Below are positions 59,986-64,000 of a DNA stretch of 64,000 nt, one piece after another (the stretch's first letter is position 1; every line of letters starts with the position of its first letter). The stretch lies in assembly GCA_050949645.1 (NCBI GenBank), contig JBMNGC010000001.1, positions 682,001-746,000 on the forward strand. The letters are read 5' to 3'. Made by a program: the position numbers and the translations under genes. This DNA comes from RUG369 sp050949645. Lineage in GTDB: Bacteria; Planctomycetota; Planctomycetia; Pirellulales; Thermoguttaceae. The notes under the pieces are model-generated. The model saw nothing but the letters and a program-made list of their open reading frames with translations. It did no database searches and was not told the origin of the DNA.

Positions 59986-62232
59986 ATGGCGATTGACTCA
60001 TATTCGCTTTGTCCCGGTGGACGCGGTAAAAAAATCCAGTTTTGTTGTCCCGAGCATATCAAGAATCTCCAGCAACTTGATAAGATGTTTGAAGGCGAGC
60101 AGTTTGCAGCGGGACTTGCCTTTGTGGAGTCGCTTGAGGAGAAGCATCCGGATTGTGCATGCCTCACTGAAGCAAAATGCCTTTTCCAGCGAATGATAGG
60201 TCTTTGGGAAGACGCGTACGAAACCGCAAAGAAGTTCGTCGAACGAGAGCCGAATAACGTCGTTGCATTGACCGAAGCTGCAACGACAGCCGGATTGCTT
60301 GATAAGCCGCAAGAGGCTGTTGAACGACTTGTGGCGGCACTTGAAAACGTCGAAGGGGATCAGTTTCCGGTGGCGCTCGTCCAGGCGATGTTGACCGTCG
60401 GTATGGCGTTCTTTGAAAATGGACGTCTGGTGCAAGCGGTTGCGATCGCGAAGCAATTGCAAGCCTTCGCTCCTCAAGATCCGTCCCTCAATCGTTTTCT
60501 CTACCGTTGCCTCGGTTCTGAAACTGTTCCTCTCATGATCAAGGAACAGACCTTCGACCTCACCGCGCCAGCGAATTTCTCCAAGAAAGCTGAATACGAC
60601 GCTGCTGTCGTTAACTTGGCGCATGGCAAATGGAATAAAGGTCGCGAAGCTCTCGAAGCGCTGATCCCCTTTGCCGACGAATGGCCCAACCTTTTTCGGA
60701 GCCTCGGCCTTGTCGAATACTGGTTTGTGAACGAAGAGAAGGGACGCGCCTACTTTGAGCGATTCCTGGCTGCTGATGGAATCGACTATGAGTCGAAGGT
60801 TGACCTCGAGCAGTTTCTGCTCCTGCTTACTAAACCTTCATGGGACGACGTCGATTACATGGAACGTCGCGTTTATACGATCGACGATTTTGATTCAGCG
60901 TGTGAGAAGCTGCTTTCTTCACAGCGGCTTGTTGCGAACCCCCAGATCGCTGCGCCAATCAAAGACGACGTTCCTCCGAAAAATGCTTTCCTCATTCTTA
61001 ACCGTCCACTCTGCGACAAGACGATCGATCTCGCGCTTGACGACGTCGCGCAGCAGGTTGGATATCTTTTCCTCTATGGGCGACAGACGACACGAGCGGC
61101 GCGAGCGGAGGTCTACGCAACGCCCGAGGATTTTGCTATCGTTGAAACGACGATAAGCGACGCCCTTGGCGCTCTCCCGCCCCTTGAGAGTCAAGAGAAA
61201 CTGGAACAGCAGCCATTTACTTGGACAACGAACGTTTCCGCGCCTCGATTCCAGTTCCGCGATCCTTCCAAGCTTACCACGGAGGTTCTTGAAAAACTCT
61301 TTGACGACGCGCTTCATGACTTTGCCGAGAGATGGTTTGACCATAAATATGTGTCTCTGGGCGGTATTTCTCCTAGCGAGGCCATCGCTTCACCCGAAGG
61401 CAAGCGCAAGGTCGACGCGCTTCTTCGTCTTGTCGTTGGTATTTTCGAAGCCAGTTACGGCGAGCGCCTTGAGAAGAGGTTGCGAGAATTGACCGGAATT
61501 CCTGCTCCGGAGCCGATCGTCCCGCCCGAGAATTTTGAGTCTCAAGAGGATTCCATCGAATACTTTCAGCGTCTTCCGCTTTGGCGTTGGGGACGACTTC
61601 AGGTTGACAAGTGCAGTACTGAGACGTTAGTTCGACTGCTTCAAGTCGCGAACCTTGTTGCGCCTCGCGCTGTTAAGGAAAAATTTGCGCTGGAGCTTAC
61701 GTCTCGCCCCAAGGGGGAGGTTCAGTACGAGGATCTTGCTGTCGCATATTCCGTCCTCGTTGACAAAGCGATTCTTGGGAGAGACTCAGATAGAGCGCTT
61801 GAGATTATATCAGAAGCAGCCGCCTATGCTCGCAATATTGGTCAATCTGACGGACACTGGAAGGTTCTTGAGATCATGACGCGATTCCGACGTCAAGAAT
61901 TCGATAAGGTTCGAACTCTTGCGCGTCAAGTTTTCACCGACTATCAGGACGATAAGCAAGCGATCCAGATGTTGCAAGAGTTCCTCTCGCAGGTAAACGC
62001 GACGGTCCAAGCTCAGCTGCAGGCTGCGGAAGTAGCGCGATTGCGCGCAGGGCAGCCGCCGTCTCAACCCGCAGCTCCAACTCGCTCGTCACTAGATGAA
62101 ACGCGGTTGAATTTTGGCATTACTGATCTTCCTCCGCAACACGACCAGCAAGCAAAAGGACTCTGGACCCCTAATGGCGGTAGCGAAGACAGCGCCTCAA
62201 ATGGTTCTTCAAAGCTGTGGATCCCCGACTGA
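59986..62232 (+). CDS. SEC-C-like zinc motif plus TPR repeat protein
   Basis: A 748-residue cytoplasmic protein. The N terminus, YSLCPGGRGKKIQFCCPEHI, has a SEC-C-like zinc-binding cysteine pattern, as in the tail of SecA. It is followed by TPR-like helical pairs (residues about 30-290: EPNNVVALTEAATTAGLLDK, GRLVQAVAIAKQLQAFAPQD). A central alpha/beta part of unknown type and a helical C-terminal part with a Pro/Gln/Ser-rich tail (GQPPSQPAAP, ending SSKLWIPD) complete it. I do not recognise a named family; the architecture suggests a ribosome- or Sec-linked scaffold (inference). nadD follows 145 bases later. Confidence 0.75.
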   Translation: MAIDSYSLCPGGRGKKIQFCCPEHIKNLQQLDKMFEGEQFAAGLAFVESLEEKHPDCACLTEAKCLFQRMIGLWEDAYETAKKFVEREPNNVVALTEAATTAGLLDKPQEAVERLVAALENVEGDQFPVALVQAMLTVGMAFFENGRLVQAVAIAKQLQAFAPQDPSLNRFLYRCLGSETVPLMIKEQTFDLTAPANFSKKAEYDAAVVNLAHGKWNKGREALEALIPFADEWPNLFRSLGLVEYWFVNEEKGRAYFERFLAADGIDYESKVDLEQFLLLLTKPSWDDVDYMERRVYTIDDFDSACEKLLSSQRLVANPQIAAPIKDDVPPKNAFLILNRPLCDKTIDLALDDVAQQVGYLFLYGRQTTRAARAEVYATPEDFAIVETTISDALGALPPLESQEKLEQQPFTWTTNVSAPRFQFRDPSKLTTEVLEKLFDDALHDFAERWFDHKYVSLGGISPSEAIASPEGKRKVDALLRLVVGIFEASYGERLEKRLRELTGIPAPEPIVPPENFESQEDSIEYFQRLPLWRWGRLQVDKCSTETLVRLLQVANLVAPRAVKEKFALELTSRPKGEVQYEDLAVAYSVLVDKAILGRDSDRALEIISEAAAYARNIGQSDGHWKVLEIMTRFRRQEFDKVRTLARQVFTDYQDDKQAIQMLQEFLSQVNATVQAQLQAAEVARLRAGQPPSQPAAPTRSSLDETRLNFGITDLPPQHDQQAKGLWTPNGGSEDSASNGSSKLWIPD

Positions 62233-62274
62233 TTCGAAGCAAACAGTAGGCGAATTGCGTCGGTAAAGCTGATT

Positions 62275-62302
62275 TCGGCGCGCGCTTATGAGCGTGCGCC
62301 GA
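62275..62302 (+). terminator. Hairpin after the SEC-C/TPR gene
   Basis: TCGGCGCGCGCT (62275-62286) pairs with AGCGTGCGCCGA (62291-62302), one G-U pair and a TATG loop. Only a weak T tract follows, so termination is uncertain. Confidence 0.4.
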
Positions 62303-62377
62303 AGGTGTTTATATGTTGCCGGACCTCTCTTAACGTAATTTTGACGGCAACCAGACGATAACGGAACGTGAGATTTC

Positions 62378-62986
62378 ATGAGACGTGGAATATTCGGAGG
62401 CTGTTTTGATCCGATTCACTACGCTCATCTTTTGTTAGCGGAAAGCGCTTTTGAAAAGATGAAGCTGAATTGCGTCGATTTTGTGCCGATAGGGACGCCG
62501 CCGCATCTCAAACATCTTCGAACCTCTGGCGAAGATCGTTACACGATGACGCTTCGTGCAATTTCTCCCTATCCGGAGTTTTCGGTTAGCCGCTGTGAGC
62601 TTGACCGGCCTTCGATGAGTTACACGGTCGACACGCTTAGACTTTTTCGCAAAAGATTCCCAAACGACGAATTGTTTCTTATTGTCAGTTCTGAAACGTT
62701 TAACGATATGCCGAACTGGAAATCGCCAGGCGAAATTTGCGAACTCGCCTCGCTTGTCGTCGCTCAGCGTGCAGGATATCCACCGCCAGATTACGACGCT
62801 TTTCTTGCGTTCTCTTCTGCCGAGCGGATTGAGCAATTCAAAAAGCAGACGGTCAAGACGCCTCTCGTCGAGCTTTCGTCGACCTATATTCGCAAGCGCG
62901 TTGAGAGGGGAGAAAGTATTCGCTTTCTCACTCCAGACCCCGTTATCGATTACATCCTTGAAAATAAACTCTATTCGACGCCCTGA
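62378..62986 (+). CDS. nadD: Nicotinate-nucleotide adenylyltransferase
   Basis: Forms nicotinate adenine dinucleotide in NAD synthesis. The 202-residue product has the nucleotidyltransferase start GIFGGCFDPIHYAHL, VPIGTPPHLK, SYTVDTLRLFRKRFP and the C-terminal ELSSTYIRKRV (family ISST-x-IR). Where most NadD have GxDAL, it has VSSETFNDMPNWK. Length fits the family. The SGNH hydrolase gene follows after 38 bases on the same strand. Confidence 0.92.
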   Translation: MRRGIFGGCFDPIHYAHLLLAESAFEKMKLNCVDFVPIGTPPHLKHLRTSGEDRYTMTLRAISPYPEFSVSRCELDRPSMSYTVDTLRLFRKRFPNDELFLIVSSETFNDMPNWKSPGEICELASLVVAQRAGYPPPDYDAFLAFSSAERIEQFKKQTVKTPLVELSSTYIRKRVERGESIRFLTPDPVIDYILENKLYSTP

Positions 62987-63024
62987 GGCGTCGAGATACA
63001 ACAGTTCGTTTGAAAGGGGATGCA

Positions 63025-64000
63025 ATGAAACAATTTAGAGCAAAACAGATTTTTATCAGCGCGCTAGCGTTTCTTTTGTCGGTTTTTGGTCTCTCGCAAA
63101 CGCATGCGGTTTCTTTTAATGAGGGCGCTGCGCCAGTCGTAAAAAAAGCGTCTCCCGCGCTTGAACGGTTTCGCGATGGGATCCCAAATTTTCTTGATAA
63201 AGTTGAAAAGGGCGAGCCTGTCAAGGTTGCCTATTTCGGCGGCTCCATTACCGCCGCGGACGGATGGCGTGTTCAGACTCTTATGAAATTTAACGAGGCC
63301 TACGCGCCTTCTCGATTTACAGAAATCAATGCCGCCATTGGCGGGACGGGGAGTGCCCTTGGCGTTTATCGTTGCGAACACGACGTTTTGCAGTATGACC
63401 CTGACTTAGTCTTTATTGAATTTTGCGTCAACGACGGCGGCGATTCGCCGGAGGCAATCTGGAGGCAGTTTGAGGGGATTGTTCGACAAATTTGGAAACA
63501 TAATCTGAGGACGGATATTGTTTTCGTCTACACCTTTTGCGTTGGACACGAAAACCAATATCTCGCGAACGACACTCCGCGTTCGGTCGCTGCCTCCGAG
63601 CAGATAGCTGATTTCTATGGTATCCCAACGTTGGACTTCAATATTCCAGTTGTGGAGCAGGAACAGTCTGGCAAACTCGTCTACAAATCGGAGGCGCCGG
63701 TTGAGGGTAAGATCCTCTTTTCTGTAGACGGGGTACATCCACTAGACGAGGGACACCAAATCTATACGAAAGTTGTTGTCGACGCTTTCGAGAAAATGAA
63801 GGTAGAGAATAGAAAGAATCCGTATCCTGATCCGGGGCTGAGACCTAAAAAACTAGAGAAGACTTTTATCGACGACAATTTCGAGAATGCGAAGCTTGTT
63901 CCGATCAAAGAGTCGCAGCTTTCCGGAAACTGGGCGCCTTTGCCCAAGGATTCCGACCTTAATTGGATGAAATCGCGTTTGGGTGACGAAGTCTTCGTTT
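63025..64000 (+). CDS. Secreted SGNH/GDSL-type hydrolase (partial, runs off the window)
   Basis: A frame open from ATG 63025 (AAAGGGG upstream) to the right edge, 325 residues visible. A Sec signal peptide (FISALAFLLSVFGLSQTHA) is followed by an SGNH hydrolase: block I AYFGGSITA with the nucleophile Ser, block II Gly in AAIGGTGSALG, block III FCVNDGG and block V SVDGVHP with the Asp-His pair. Such enzymes deacetylate or de-esterify polysaccharides. The visible sequence continues about 80 residues past block V, so an extra C-terminal domain (possibly carbohydrate binding) is likely. Confidence 0.9.
   Translation, partial: MKQFRAKQIFISALAFLLSVFGLSQTHAVSFNEGAAPVVKKASPALERFRDGIPNFLDKVEKGEPVKVAYFGGSITAADGWRVQTLMKFNEAYAPSRFTEINAAIGGTGSALGVYRCEHDVLQYDPDLVFIEFCVNDGGDSPEAIWRQFEGIVRQIWKHNLRTDIVFVYTFCVGHENQYLANDTPRSVAASEQIADFYGIPTLDFNIPVVEQEQSGKLVYKSEAPVEGKILFSVDGVHPLDEGHQIYTKVVVDAFEKMKVENRKNPYPDPGLRPKKLEKTFIDDNFENAKLVPIKESQLSGNWAPLPKDSDLNWMKSRLGDEVFV

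Overview
The window looks like a chromosomal segment of a planctomycete, probably a glycan-degrading and possibly gut-associated one. The taxonomic call is inference. It rests on several Tat-exported proteins (motif RRDF), a secreted protein with an FGE-sulfatase-like (SUMF1) domain, ThuA, GxGYxYP and NRDE family proteins, a WD40 secreted protein, a SEC-C/TPR protein, a 60-residue basic protein of a planctomycete type, and an arrestin-like plus P-loop ATPase pair. Gene starts mostly have AGGAG-like ribosome binding sites. Many promoters match TTGACA-N16/17-TATAAT closely, and Rho-independent terminators are easy to see. No insertion sequence, prophage, CRISPR array or origin was found.

Layout. 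1-4.5 kb: the tail of an unknown gene, galK, a small basic protein, a Tat-exported sialidase and a secreted SUMF1-domain protein. 4.6-10.5 kb: an arrestin-like protein, a P-loop ATPase, pyrD, thiC and ribD. 10.6-12.6 kb (minus): an isochorismatase-like hydrolase, a HEAT-type lipoprotein and rpsU. 12.9-23.0 kb (minus): a secreted carbohydrate cluster with a GxGYxYP protein, a WbsX/GH99-like protein, an unknown 755-residue secreted protein, a GH39-like hydrolase and an arabinose/fucose isomerase-like enzyme. 23.4-29.2 kb: asnS, a sugar-porter MFS transporter, a C45-type acyltransferase/peptidase and a Tat-exported xylose-isomerase-like TIM barrel. 29.4-38.0 kb: a complete F1Fo ATP synthase operon (atpZ, an atpI-like gene, atpBEFHAGDC). 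38.1-43.6 kb: an MBL-fold protein overlapping mnmE tail to tail, an OleC-like adenylating enzyme and a ThuA protein. 43.8-48.9 kb: tyrA-purL-purQ behind a strong promoter. 48.9-54.1 kb (minus): a NapH-NapG fusion, an FAD oxidoreductase, a NagB-like protein, two tRNA-Arg genes and an aldo/keto reductase. 54.5-64 kb: a WD40 protein, a 950-base stretch without genes, an NRDE/TANGO2 protein, a Tat-exported hydrolase-like protein, a SEC-C/TPR protein, nadD and the start of an SGNH hydrolase.

Functionally the window mixes core metabolism (pyrimidine, purine, thiamine, riboflavin, NAD and aromatic amino acid synthesis, ATP synthase, tRNA charging and modification) with capture and breakdown of host or plant glycans: sialidase, GH39, GH99-like and SGNH enzymes, sugar isomerases, an MFS sugar porter, GalK and a NagB-like protein.

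The points most worth a second look are as follows. PurQ has glycine where the glutaminase nucleophile cysteine should be, next to a PurL that carries two PurS-like domains at its N terminus. The NRDE protein also lacks its conserved second-residue cysteine. An arrestin-like protein is paired with a P-loop ATPase that has a long acidic insert. The genes for an MBL-fold protein and MnmE overlap on opposite strands by 87 bases. Paired RNA hairpins lie inside the ATP synthase operon.
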